A DNA stretch of 34,626 nucleotides from Alphaproteobacteria bacterium. Its GTDB lineage: Bacteria; Pseudomonadota; Alphaproteobacteria; Micavibrionales; UBA2020. A model generated the notes under the pieces. The model saw only the letters and a program-made list of their open reading frames with translations, was not told the origin of the DNA and made no database searches. Shown here piece by piece: positions 16,288 to 27,400 of the stretch. Numbering within the stretch: position 1 is the first letter of the stretch; every line of letters begins with the position of its first letter. The position numbers and the translations under genes were made by a program. The DNA lies in NCBI GenBank assembly GCA_004297545.1, contig SCTB01000006.1, forward strand, positions 1-34,626, in the 5' to 3' direction.

Positions 16288-17652
16288 TTATCTTTCGCGC
16301 AGCGCCTCATGCGCAGCCTTCAGGAAGGGCTTTGTCAGGTATACCATGACGGTCTTTTCCCCCGTCACGATATCGACGGTTGCCTGCATGCCCGGCATGA
16401 CTTCGTAATCTTTGCCCGCGCGCACGACCTTGGTCTGCTGCGTTTTGACGCGGACATGATAAAAGGCCTCGCCCTTCTCATTGGTAATGCTGTCCGGGCT
16501 CACTTCGACAACCTCGCCATCGAGAGATCCGTAGATGGAAAAGTCGAACGCCGTCAGGCGTACGATGGCCTTCTGTCCCTGGTGGATGAAGGCGATGTCA
16601 CGCGGCTGGATGCGCGCCTCGACAAGCAGCACATCCTCGAGCGGCACGACTTCCATGATGGTCTCGCCCGGCTTCGCCACGCCGCCCGTCGTCGTGACTT
16701 TCACGTCCTTGATCGTGCCATGGACCGGAGATTTGACGTCCGTGCGCTCGCTCTTGTCGCGATAGGCGGCCAAAGTCTGCTTGATAGTATTGAGATCGAT
16801 CGTCTTTTCCGCCAGTTCTCTCTGCGCCGTGGCCTTGAAATCGCTTTGCAGGGAATTCAGGCGGCTCTGCATTTCCTGCGCGGCAGATTTGGAGCGCGGC
16901 AGCGCCAGCTGCAGCCCGTTCAGTTCCGCGCGCTGCGAGGCGATTTTCTGATCGATCTGCAGGAGTTCTTTTTTTGCTGCGGCGCCCTTTTCGACCATCG
17001 GCGCCACCATGTTCTTTTCATCAATAGCAAGCTTGAGAACGCCGTTGGTGTCGGAAATACGCCGCTGCAGCTCTTCCACCTGCTGCTGCTTCTGGTTCAG
17101 CTGGTCGCGCAGGACGGAAGCCTGGTTTTCCTGCTGCTTCCTGTTGGCGTCGAAAGCCTTTTGCTCGGCGGAAACCGATTCCGGCGCCCCCTTCCTGACA
17201 TCGTCGGGAAATTCCAGTTTGTCCTTACCTTCGGATTCGGCCCGCAGCCGCGTCGTCACCGCCGAAAGCCCCAGATATTTCTGCATCGTCGCGTCGAAAT
17301 CTCCCTTGGCCTGGATGTTGCGCATGCGCAGCAGAACCTGGCCCTCCTTCACCTCGTCCCCCTCATGCACGAGGAATTCGTCGATGATGCCTCCTTCGAG
17401 GCTCTGGATCGCCTGGACTTCCGATGCCGGAATGACCTTGCCGTCGCCGCGCGACACCTCGTCGAGCGTCGCGATATTCGCCCAGACAAAAAATATGCCG
17501 ACGATGCCGCAAATCACGTACAGCAGGACATGGTCGCGCCAGGATATCCCGTCGGCTGCCGAAAAATCCTCGTCGTATTTGCGCGCGAGGTCGAGCTTGC
17601 GCAGGTCGTAATCGCTTAAGTCCAGCTTTTTGGCCATGCTTTTCTTATTCAT
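16288..17652 (-). CDS. Type I secretion periplasmic adaptor, HlyD/LapC-type
   Basis: This membrane-fusion protein links the inner-membrane ABC exporter to the TolC-like channel. With the start used it has 454 residues: a short cytoplasmic N terminus, one membrane helix at about 41-59, a lipoyl half (GKVIPASEVQAIQSLEGGII), a long coiled coil at about 130-290 rich in Gln and Glu, the second lipoyl half (DVKSPVHGTIKDVKV), and a beta-barrel with the family motif LVEARIQPRDIAFIHQGQKA and VKLTAFDF-like VRLTAFDFSIYG. The ATG at 17650-17652 overlaps the exporter's stop by 8 bases, implying coupled translation; an upstream start would lie deeper in the exporter gene. It is the last gene of the adhesin secretion operon. 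Confidence 0.93.
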   Translation of the reverse strand: MNKKSMAKKLDLSDYDLRKLDLARKYDEDFSAADGISWRDHVLLYVICGIVGIFFVWANIATLDEVSRGDGKVIPASEVQAIQSLEGGIIDEFLVHEGDEVKEGQVLLRMRNIQAKGDFDATMQKYLGLSAVTTRLRAESEGKDKLEFPDDVRKGAPESVSAEQKAFDANRKQQENQASVLRDQLNQKQQQVEELQRRISDTNGVLKLAIDEKNMVAPMVEKGAAAKKELLQIDQKIASQRAELNGLQLALPRSKSAAQEMQSRLNSLQSDFKATAQRELAEKTIDLNTIKQTLAAYRDKSERTDVKSPVHGTIKDVKVTTTGGVAKPGETIMEVVPLEDVLLVEARIQPRDIAFIHQGQKAIVRLTAFDFSIYGSLDGEVVEVSPDSITNEKGEAFYHVRVKTQQTKVVRAGKDYEVMPGMQATVDIVTGEKTVMVYLTKPFLKAAHEALRER

Positions 17653-19900
17653 TGGGCGCACCCCCCGATCCGGCGGAACGATACGCCCCCGCCTGCAGCT
17701 TCTGGATGATTTCATCGCGCGGGCCCGCCGCGATGATGCGCCCGCGATCCATCAGGATCAGCTTGTCGACCAGCCCCAGAACGGCGCTTTTGTGGGTGAC
17801 AAGCAGAATGGTCTTGCCCTTGATCATCTCCTTCAGGTGGCCGTAAAGGCGGCGCTCCGACCCCGGGTCGATGGAAGCCGTGGGTTCGTCGAGAAGCAGG
17901 ATTGGCGGATCATACAGCAGCGCGCGGGCAATCGCGATCGCCTGGCGCTGGCCGCCGGAAAGGTTTTCGCCGCGCTCGCCGATCTGGGTCTCGAGTCCGG
18001 CCTCGGAATCGCGCAGAAAGCTCATGACGCCGGCCATGTCGGCCGCACGCAAAACCGTCGTATCGGGCACCGATTCATGCCCGAGCGTGATGTTTTCGCG
18101 CACAGAGCCGAAAAACAGGTAGGGAAACTGCTGGACGACGCCGATATTGCGGCGCAAATCCGCGGGATCTATCTGGCGCACGTCGACCCCGTCGACCTGA
18201 ATGGACCCGCTGTCGGGCTGGTAGAGGTTCAGTATCAGGCGCTCGATCGTCGTCTTGCCCGACCCCACGGCCCCAATCACGCCCACATGGTCGCCCGGCT
18301 CGATGACGAAATTGATGTTGTTCAGCGCGGGCGTCTTCTGCTTGGGATAGCGGAATACGACATCCTTGAAGTCGATGCGGCCTTTCATGACCGGCATGGA
18401 GATGAAGGTCTGGTTGGCAGGGCGCTCGACGGGCGCCTTCATCAGCTCGTTGAGGCGCTCGAGGGATTCACGCGACTGGGCGAATTTGGTCAGCAGTCCC
18501 GCAATCGAGGCCAGCGGCGCCATCGCGCGGCCGGAGAGGACCACCGAGGCGACCAGCGCGCCCATCGTCATCTGGTGCTCCGAAATCTGGTATGTGCCGA
18601 AGACAATCATCGCCGTGGAGGTGATGTTCGACATGAACACGGCGAAGTTGATTCCGAAGGAGGAAATCGCGCGCGCCTTGACGTTCGTGCGGGCGGACTG
18701 CTCGGTCATTTCCTCCCATTTGCGCTGCATGTGGCCCTCGGCGGCCTGTACCTTGATCGTCTCGAGGCCGGAGAGCGTTTCAAAAATAAGCCCGGCCTTG
18801 TAAGAACCCTCGCGCATGCTTTCCTTGATGGTGCGGTTGAGGGGCTTCTGCAGCAGCATGCCGACGCCCATCACGATGGGCACCATGACCAGGGGAATGA
18901 ACGCGAGCGGCCCGGCAATCACGGCAATGAGGGCGATAAACAGCAGCAGGAAGGGAAAGTCGATGACCGCGACGATGGTGGCGGAGGTGAAGAAATCGCG
19001 CAGCGTCTCGAATTCCTTGAGGTTAGAGGCATGGACGCCGACCGACGGCGGACGGGCCGCCATCTTCATGGCCAGCATATGCTCGAAAATGCGCGCTGAA
19101 ATAAGGTTGTCCGCCTTGCGCCCGGCGGTGTCGACGAAATGGGCACGCAGATTCTTCAGCGTGAAGTCGAACAGATAGGCGACGAAAACGCCGACCGCCA
19201 GGAACCACAGCGTCGAAAAGGCGGCATTGGGGACGACGCGGTCATAGACGTTCATCGTGAACAAGGGGCTGGCGATGGCCAGCAGGTTGACCATCACGGC
19301 GGCGACGGCGACTTCGTAGTAAATCTTGCGGTAGCGCCAGAGCGCGCTCCAGAACCAGTCGCGGCCGGGCTCGATTTCGGCAGGCCCCGCGCGCCCGTCC
19401 AGGTTGGCCCGCGGACGCACGAAAAAGGCGTAGTCGGCGAAGCGTTCCTGCAGCGCCGCCGGGGTAAGATCGACCGGCGCGTCCGGGGTCTCCGGAAAGA
19501 GAACCTCGACGCCGCTCTTGCCGCGGCCGCGCAGGATGCAGGCATGGTTGTTCTTGAGCACCAGAATGCAGGGGAGATTGGGGCTCTCGATGATTTCCTT
19601 GAGGGACCGCCGCACCATGCGCGCCGTCATGCCGATGCGGTCCGCCGCACGCACGAAAACGGCAGGCGAAGCCATTTGCTGGCCATGGACAGGCAGGCCT
19701 GCCGACAAGGCGGCCGCCGTCGTGCGCCTGCCGTAGGATGCCGCCACGATCGCAAGGCACTCCATCAGGGGGTCGTCGAGAGAGACGCGCGCGGCCTCCA
19801 GCGGCCAGCTGTGCGGCAGGGCATCTTCCGGCTTGGCGGCCGGCGCTGCCGCGCCTTTCGGATCGGCGCCAGGAGGGATTTTCGCAATATTTTCAGACAC
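17645..19900 (-). CDS. Type I secretion ABC exporter, LapB-type
   Basis: This permease-ATPase drives export of the neighbouring RTX adhesin. The 751 residues comprise an N-terminal C39-peptidase-like domain at about 30-170, a transmembrane domain at about 195-470 with around six helices, and a nucleotide-binding domain. The nucleotide-binding domain has Walker A GAVGSGKTT near 540, ABC signature LSGGQRQAIAIARAL near 645 and Walker B ILLLDEPTASID near 664. The peptidase-like domain lacks a convincing CG-x-A catalytic motif, so it probably binds substrate without cleaving it, as in LapB and HlyB. The start is a GTG with no clear ribosome site, so a slightly different start is possible. Confidence 0.94.
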   Translation of the reverse strand: MSENIAKIPPGADPKGAAAPAAKPEDALPHSWPLEAARVSLDDPLMECLAIVAASYGRRTTAAALSAGLPVHGQQMASPAVFVRAADRIGMTARMVRRSLKEIIESPNLPCILVLKNNHACILRGRGKSGVEVLFPETPDAPVDLTPAALQERFADYAFFVRPRANLDGRAGPAEIEPGRDWFWSALWRYRKIYYEVAVAAVMVNLLAIASPLFTMNVYDRVVPNAAFSTLWFLAVGVFVAYLFDFTLKNLRAHFVDTAGRKADNLISARIFEHMLAMKMAARPPSVGVHASNLKEFETLRDFFTSATIVAVIDFPFLLLFIALIAVIAGPLAFIPLVMVPIVMGVGMLLQKPLNRTIKESMREGSYKAGLIFETLSGLETIKVQAAEGHMQRKWEEMTEQSARTNVKARAISSFGINFAVFMSNITSTAMIVFGTYQISEHQMTMGALVASVVLSGRAMAPLASIAGLLTKFAQSRESLERLNELMKAPVERPANQTFISMPVMKGRIDFKDVVFRYPKQKTPALNNINFVIEPGDHVGVIGAVGSGKTTIERLILNLYQPDSGSIQVDGVDVRQIDPADLRRNIGVVQQFPYLFFGSVRENITLGHESVPDTTVLRAADMAGVMSFLRDSEAGLETQIGERGENLSGGQRQAIAIARALLYDPPILLLDEPTASIDPGSERRLYGHLKEMIKGKTILLVTHKSAVLGLVDKLILMDRGRIIAAGPRDEIIQKLQAGAYRSAGSGGAPNE

Positions 19901-20080
19901 TATGCATGCACCAATTCTAATGGCAGCCCGATATCCCCAGCAGCATTTGAAACCGGCGCGAGGGGACAGGTATCTGCCTGCCTAAACCAACGGGAACCAA
20001 GATAGCTCCCGCTCAGAGAGTTCCAGTCCTGCCCCTAGCTTGCGGCTTTCATGCCCGAGACGGGTAAAAAGCCGGCGGCG

Positions 20081-21400
20081 TTATTTATGCGCCTCCCGCG
20101 GACGCGGAATATTCAGCGTCTCGAGCAAAATACCCTCGATCGCAAGTACGCGGAAAATCGCGAACATCTGCGTATAAAGCGCATTCACATGGTTGGAACG
20201 CGACACGAAAAGCTCGTTCTGGGAGTCGAGAACGTCCAGCAGCGTCCGGCGGTCCAGCGCAAACTGGTCGAGATAGACGCCGACTACCTTCTCGTTCGCA
20301 TTGGCCTGATCCAGGAATTCCTTCGACTTCTCGGTGGCGCCGACCATGCCGGCCCAGGTATCCCGCATGTTCTTTTCGACCTGGCGGGCCGACTGCGCGC
20401 GCCGCTCCTTCGCCTGCGCCTCGCGGTACATGAACTCGCGCTGGCGGTCGAAATCCGCGCCGCCGCGGAAGAGGTTCCAGCGCATCACGCCCAGCACGGA
20501 CTGGCTGTTCGCGTTGCCCTTGATGCCGTCAAGATTGTCGCCGATGGAGGCATTCGCTTCCACCGTAAATTTCGGATAGAGCGTGGAGCCAGAGCCCTGA
20601 TATTCGGCATGCGCCACTTTCAGGTCGGACTCGAAAACCGCCAGCGTCGGGCTGTTCGTCACGGCGATGCGCACGGCATCCTCGACGGAGCCGGGCAGCT
20701 TGTCTTTCGGGATGTTCGGGAACATCATGTCGGCCGGCATTTCGCCGACTTTCTGGATGAACAGGGATTCCGCGTTGCGCAGGGATTCCGTCGTCGAGGA
20801 AACATTCGCGCGGGCCTGCGCAAGGCGGGCGTCGGCCTGGGCGACATCTCCCTCCGTCACGGTGCCGGCATTCGCCCCGGTCCTGATGGTATCGAGAATC
20901 CGCAAGTGGTCGTCGACGTTCGCGCGCGAAATGGTCAAAAGATCGCGCTGGCGCAGGACTTCCAGGTAGGCCTGAACGATGTCCAATCCCAGGAATTCCG
21001 ATACCTCTCCGACGCGATTGGCGGCGGACTCGACGCGGTATTTCTGGCGCTTGATCTCGCTCGACGTGCCGAAGCCGTCAAACAGCAGCTGGCTTAAGGA
21101 CAGGGACGCGCGATTGCGCCACAAGTCGCGGTCATCGACAAAAGCGCTATCCGTGCGCTCCCAGCCGGTCTGGGCCGTTGCGTCAAGGGAGGGAAACCAG
21201 AGCGCCTTTGCCTGCGACAGCTCGGCCTTGGTCGCCAGCTTGTTGTTCGCAACCACCCCGTACTCGGGATTTTTGAGGACGCCTTTGCTGACGGCATCCT
21301 CAAGCGTCAGATGCGCATCTTCCCCCGCCGCAAAAGCGGTTGTGGACAACAGCAGGCTGATGAGCGAAACGGCAAAAAATCTGGTCACCTGGTTTCCCAT
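20081..21400 (-). CDS. TolC-family outer membrane channel for type I secretion
   Basis: This is the outer-membrane exit duct of the secretion system. The 439-residue protein has a signal peptide (MGNQVTRFFAVSLISLLLSTTAFA), then two copies of the TolC helical-strand pattern. The first starts LTLEDAVSKGVLKNPEYGV and contains LSLSQLLFDGF; the second starts VEDAVRIAVTNSPTLAVF and contains LGVMRWNLFRGGADF. The end shows LDVLDSQNELFVSRSNHVNA and YTQMFAIFRVLAIEG, close to LapE and TIGR01844-type proteins. I prefer the ATG at 21400: AAGGG lies 6 bases upstream, whereas the ATG 21 bases earlier follows directly on a hairpin with no ribosome site. Confidence 0.93.
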   Translation of the reverse strand: MGNQVTRFFAVSLISLLLSTTAFAAGEDAHLTLEDAVSKGVLKNPEYGVVANNKLATKAELSQAKALWFPSLDATAQTGWERTDSAFVDDRDLWRNRASLSLSQLLFDGFGTSSEIKRQKYRVESAANRVGEVSEFLGLDIVQAYLEVLRQRDLLTISRANVDDHLRILDTIRTGANAGTVTEGDVAQADARLAQARANVSSTTESLRNAESLFIQKVGEMPADMMFPNIPKDKLPGSVEDAVRIAVTNSPTLAVFESDLKVAHAEYQGSGSTLYPKFTVEANASIGDNLDGIKGNANSQSVLGVMRWNLFRGGADFDRQREFMYREAQAKERRAQSARQVEKNMRDTWAGMVGATEKSKEFLDQANANEKVVGVYLDQFALDRRTLLDVLDSQNELFVSRSNHVNALYTQMFAIFRVLAIEGILLETLNIPRPREAHK

Positions 21401-21425
21401 GTTAGTCCCTTGTTTTTTCATAGAA

Positions 21426-21459
21426 ATTGAGGCTGCAGCGACGATGCTGCAGCCTCAAT
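21426..21459 (-). terminator. Hairpin between adhesin and TolC genes (attenuator candidate)
   Basis: ATTGAGGCTGCAGC and GCTGCAGCCTCAAT form a perfect 14-bp stem around a 6-base loop. It lies 20 bases after the adhesin stop and just before the TolC gene. The U run on the minus strand is short (TTTCT), so it looks like a partial terminator or an RNA-stabilising element. It would let a high level of adhesin mRNA sit beside a lower level of exporter mRNA. Confidence 0.65.
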
Positions 21460-21479
21460 GCTTACATGATTAGATGTTG

Positions 21480-24400
21480 CTAGGCAATCAAATTACCGTT
21501 CAGCGCAAGTGTGTCCAAATCAACATGGACGCCCTCGAGAACGACAACAGTATGGAAAGCTAGACCAGTGCCAGTCTCATCGACCTGGACAAGGCTGTCT
21601 GCGCCGCTGACGACGACAGCCACAAAGTTATGCAAAGAATCTGTCAGCGGATCGAAGCTTCCCAGCACATCGCTGAAGTCGAGCTTGTCGCCATGCGCCG
21701 CATCAAAGTCCGTGATGTGATCGACGCCATCGCCCGTATGGAATACGAAAATATCCGAGCCGCTGCCGCCGGAAACCTTGTCGTCTCCCGCGCCGCCCGT
21801 AATCGTATCATTGCCTTCCTGGCCGAAGATCGTGTCGCTGCCGGCACCGCCATCCAGGACATCATTTCCGCCCGAGCGAATTTCGCCGCCGGAACCGGTG
21901 GACTCCTGTGAAAGCTCTGTCAGGTGGCCCTTGATGTAATTGATGGTATCCGCGCGCGTCCAGCCGGAAGCAGCCTCAAGCGCCTCGAACACATCCCAGC
22001 CCGATCCCGCCGGCATCGCAATGCCGTGCGACGCCGCGAGGACATCGGTGAACATCGCATCGCCGAAGACGATATCGTTGCCGTCGCCGCCGCTGATATG
22101 GTCGCCGCCGACGCCCGCGATATGGTTGAGCGGGCTTGCGGCCTGCAGTATCTGGCTGAGGTCAGCGGGGTTATGGACGTTGATCGCATGGCCGTCAGAG
22201 TCGATCAGATTGATGTTGCTGATCTTGGTGCCGACGTTGATGCCGACGCCGATGACTTCCGTGCTGAGCGCCTGGATCTGCGCGATTTCATTGGTGCCGT
22301 CGGAGCCCTGGATCTGCGCCATTGACACGGTTTCCGTCCCGCTTGCGGCAGGGTTGGAGCTGGTGACGTAGCGGTTTGGCTCGCCGTCGGTGATGAAATA
22401 GGTATAGGTGGCAGCGCCCGGCGTGGGACCGGAGCCGCCCAGCCAGTTGATGGCCGCCTGCAGCGCCGATTCATAGTTGGTCGTGCCGCCGCCGCCCATG
22501 TGCTGCAGGAAGTTCAGCGCATTGGCGAAACCCGCATTCGTCGATACGTTAAAGGTGCCGCTGATATGAGCTGTCGTATCGAAGGGCGTGATGTTCACAG
22601 TCACGCTGCCGCCATGATAGTCATGGAAGGTGGACAGCAGGTTGTTCACCGCCTGCACGAGCATATAGTACTTGGAACTGTGGTCGCTCAAGGAGCCCAT
22701 AGAGCCTGAAACGTCGAGCACGAGCTCGATATTGTAGTTCTTGGTCTGGTTAACCATTGTGGCGCCGCCGACGTCGCCGACAAGAATGTCGCCCGCGATG
22801 CCGCCGTTGATATCGCCATGGCCAGTGCCGACCGCATAGGGCGTCGTCGAGCTGCCCGCGTCGCTGACGTTCTCGCCAACCGTGAAGGAGGGGGTGATGC
22901 CATCGAAGGTCAGAAGCGCATCGTCGTGGTCGCCATCCGAGTCTGTCAGCGTGTATTTGAATATGTCTGTTGTATCGTTATGGACGGTCGTCGTATCGAC
23001 TTCTCCGGTAAGCTTGACGCTTCCTTCGCGGTTCGTTCCCACGCTGGTCGCACGGATGCCGATCAGCGCATTATCAATATCCGCAAGGCTGATGTTATTG
23101 ATCGTAAATGTGATATTCGTGCAATCGGGGTCACTGCCTCCGACTGTGCCAAGATTCACCGCATAGTCGAAGCCGGCAGTGGGATTCATGTTGTTGCCGG
23201 AACCAAGCGCAGTAATGGGACCGCCGTCGCCACCGATATCGAGGTAGAAGCCATTGAGATCCGCAATGCCGGACAGGACCTTCACAGTGAACTGGATACC
23301 GCTGCTCGTCTGTACGCCGGTAACTTCGACGACTAAACCCGCTCCATCCGTAAGAATGACGGGCTCCATTACCGTCGTCGTGCCGCCGGCCGAACCAGGG
23401 AACAGTGTATAGGTATAGGAACCGTCCGCCGCGATTGTCAGTACACCATGATCGCCATTGATTGTCGCGGTACCGGTGCTGGGGACATCGACGACGGCGC
23501 TGCCGAAGCTGACCTGCGTGACCTTATCCGGCGTGTCGTGGCTAAGGACATCGCCCGCGCCAGAGCCGCCATTCAGGCCGGAGATAACATTGCCGTCGGT
23601 ATGCCCAACGGATGCATCGAAAGCGTTATGATCGTCGTTTGCGACCGGTGCATCGTCAAGAACGCGGATGGTGAGCGTCGCGCTGGCCGTATCGCCGTCC
23701 GAATCCGTCGCGGTGACGCCGAAGTTCAGGTTGATGACGTCATTCGGGTTCGAGGCGTCCGCATGATCCAGCGTTCCTTTGAGGTCGAAGGTATAGCTGC
23801 CGTCGTTGTTGATCTGCAGCGTAAAGATGGTCTCGCCATTCGCCGTGCCGGTATAGGTATTGCCGGCAAGGGTAACGGTGACCGGATGGCCGTCCGAGGT
23901 CAGCGCGCCGCCCGCGAGAGAACCGCCTGAGGTAAACGTGCCGGCGCCAGAAGCGCTGAAGCTGCCGGGGGTATCGCTGAAGAAGTTGGCGTTCAGGTGG
24001 CCCGTGACGCTGGTGGTTGGACTGAGATTGGTTTCGTCAACCGTGCGTGTGCCAGGGCTTGCTTCGGGATCGTTCGGGTTGAAAATGATGGGAACGCCGT
24101 CGGAGCCGATCTGCAGGATGGCCGTATCCGTATCGCCGTCGCCGTCCGTCAGCGTATAGGTGAACTGGTCGTTCGTATCGCCCTGCGCGCCGGCGTTGAG
24201 GGTATAGGTATAGGAGCCGTCGGCTGCGATGGTCAGAACGCCGCTCGCGCCGCTGATCGTGACAGTGCCGCTGGTAGGAACATCGACCATGGTCGCGCCG
24301 AAAGCAACTTTGGTGACATGGCTCACGTCATCCTGGCTCAGGGCATCCGCAGCGCCAGCGCCGCCGTTGAGGCCGGTGATGACGTTGCCGGAGGTCGTAT

Positions 24401-27400
24401 GGTCTTCGCCGTCGAAGGAGTTGTGGTCGTCATTCGCGCAAGGCGCATCGTCCAGAACGCGGATCGTCAGCGTAGCGCTGGCGGTATCGCCGTCGCTGTC
24501 GGTCGCCGTGACGCCGAAGTTCAGGTTGATGACATCGTTCGGGTTGCTGCCGTCAGCATGATCCAGCGTACCAACGAGGTCGAAGGCGTAGCTGCCATCA
24601 GAATTGATTTGCAGCGTAAAGACGGTCGCGCCATTTGCCGTTCCTATATAAGTGTCGCCTGCAAGCGTCACGGTAACCGGATGACCTTCCGACGTCAGGC
24701 TGCCGCCCGCAACGGAACCGCCCGCACTGAACGTGCCTGCACCCGAGGCGCTGAAACTGCCCGGCGTGTCGGTGAAGAAATTCGCGCTGAGATGACCGAA
24801 AACGCTGCTGGAGGGCAGATCGCTCTCGTCGACCGTGCGGGTTCCGGGGCTCTGCTCCGGATCGTTCGGGTTGAAGATGATCGGCACGCCGTCGGAGCCG
24901 ATCTCCAGGACCGCGGTGTCGCTGTCGCCGTCACCGTCCGTCAGCGTATAGGTGAACTGGTCCGCCGTGTCGCCATGGGCGCCGCCGTTCAGCGTATAGC
25001 TATAGCTGCCGTCTGCTGCAATGGTCAGAACGCCGTGATCCCCGCTGATTGTTGTCGTACCGGTCGCGGGCACACCCACTGTGGTCGCGCCAAACGACAC
25101 CTGCGTGACATGGTTCGGCGTATCTTCGCTGCCCGCATCCGCAGCGCCAGCGCCGCCATTGAGGCCGGTAATGACGTTGCCGGAGGTCGTGTGGTCCTCG
25201 GCATTGAAGGAATTATGGTCGTCGTTCGCGACAGGCGCATCGTCAAGAACATTGATCGTGAGCGTCGCGCTGGCGGTGTCGCCGTCGCTGTCCGTCGCCG
25301 TGACGCCGAAGTTCAAGTTGATGACATCGTTCGGGTTGCTGCCGTCTGCATGGTCGAGCGTGCCCACCAGATCAAACGTGTAGCTACCGTCAGCGTTGAT
25401 GAGCAGCGTAAACACTGTCGCGCCATTTGCCGTACCAGTGTAGGTATTGCCGGCGAGCGTCACCGTCACAGCGTGACCTTCCGACATCAGGCTGCCGCCC
25501 GCAACGGAACCACCCGCGCTGAACGTGCCTGCACCCGAAGCGCTGAAGCTGCCGGGGGTATCGGTGAAGAAGTTTGCGCTGAGATGACCGGAAACGCTGG
25601 TTGCGGGGTTCAGGTTGCTCTCGTCGACCGTGCGGGTTCCAGGGCTCTGCTCGGGATCGTTCGGGTTGAAGATAATGGGAACGCCGTCGGAGCCGATCTC
25701 CAGGACCGCGGTGTCGCTGTCGCCGTCGCCGTCCGTCAGCGTATAGGTGAACTGGTCCGCCGTGTCGCCATGGGCGCTTTCGTTCAGCGTATAGGAATAG
25801 GAACCGTCAGCCGCAATCGTCAGAACGCCGTGGTCGCTGCTGATCGTGACGGTGCCGCTGGAAGGCACATCAACTGTCGTAGAGCCGAAGGCAACTTTCG
25901 TCACCAGATTAGCGTCATCCTGGCTCGGGGCATCCGCAGCGCCAGCGCCGCCATTCAGGCCGGTAATGACGTTGCCGGAGGTCGTGTGGTCTTCGGCATT
26001 GAAGGAATTATGGTCGTCGTTCGCGACAGGCGCATCGTCAAGGACATTGATCGTGAGCGTCGCGCTGGCGGTGTCGCCGTCGCTGTCCGTCGCCGTGACA
26101 CCGAAGTTCAGGTTGATCACGTCATTCGGGTTGGCGCCGTCCGCATGGTCAAGCGTGCCGACGAGGTCAAAAGTATAGCTGCCATCTGCGTTGATCTGCA
26201 GCGTAAAGACCGTCGCGCCGTTCGCCGTGCCCGTATAGGTGTCGCCTGCAAGCGCAACCGTAACAGGATGGCCTTCAGAGGTCAGGCTGCCGCCTGCGAC
26301 GGAACCACCCGCGCTGAAAGTGCCCGCGCCCGAGGCGCTGAAGCTGCCCGGCGTATCGGTAAAGAAGTTCGCGCTGAGCTGGCCGGTGACGCTGCTCGCC
26401 GGCAGGTTGCTCTCATCGACCGTACGGGCGCCGGGGCTTTGTTCCGGATCATTCGGGTTGAAGATGATGGGCGTGCCGTCGGAGCCGACCTCAAGAACTG
26501 CGGTGTCCGTATCGCCGTCGCTGTCTGCCAGCGTATAGGTAAACTGGTCGGTCGTATCGCCCTGCTCGCCGTCATTCAGCGTGTAGGAATAGGAGCCATC
26601 CGCCGCAATCGTCAGCACGCCGTGATCGCCGGTGACCGTGACAGTGCCGCTCGAGGGAACGTCAACGGTCGTGGAGCCGAAGGCGACTTTCGTCACCAGG
26701 TTGGCATCGTCATGGCTTAAAGCGTCAGCCGCGCCCGCGCCTCCGTTGAGGCCGGTAATGACGTTGCCGGAGGTCGTGTGGTCTTCGCCGTTGAATGCGT
26801 TATGGTCGTCATTTGCCAGAGGCGCATCGTCGAGGACGCGGATGGTCAGGGTCGCGCCGGCGGTATCGCCGTCGCTGTCGGTCGCGGTGACGCCGAAGTT
26901 CAAGTTGATGACATCGTTCGGGTTGCTGCCGTCTGCATGGTCGAGCGTGCCCACCAGATCAAACGTGTAGCTACCGTCAGCGTCGATGAGCAGCGTAAAC
27001 ACTGTCGCGCCATTTGCCGCACCGGTGTAGGTATTGCCGGCGAGCGTCACCGTCACAGCGTGACCTTCCGACGTCAGGCTGCCGCCCGCAACGGAACCGC
27101 TGACGCTGAAGGTGCCCGCGCCCGAAGCACTGAAGCTGCCCGGCGTGTCGGCAAAGAAATTCGCATTGAGCTGGCCGGAAACGCTGCTGCCGGGAAGGTC
27201 GCTCTCGTCAACCGTGCGGCTGCCGGGGCTCTGCTCAGGATCGTTCGGGTTGAAGATCACGGGAACGCCGTCTGCATCAATCTCAAGAACAGCGGTATCC
27301 GTATCGCCGTCTCCGTCCGTCAGCGTATAGGTGAATTGATCGGCGGTATCGCCCTGCGGGCCTTCGTTCAGCGTATAGGTATAAGAACCATCCGCTGCAA

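Noticed and set aside
16309-19099. Two long plus-strand frames antisense to the adaptor and ABC exporter
   Set aside because: Both are complementary to well-supported genes and are rich in Arg, His and Asp without any recognisable motif.
23997-26720. Very long open frame (907 codons) on the plus strand
   Set aside because: It is the complement of the adhesin repeats. Its own periodicity, high Arg/Ala/Val content and lack of a start signal mark it as a shadow of the tandem units.
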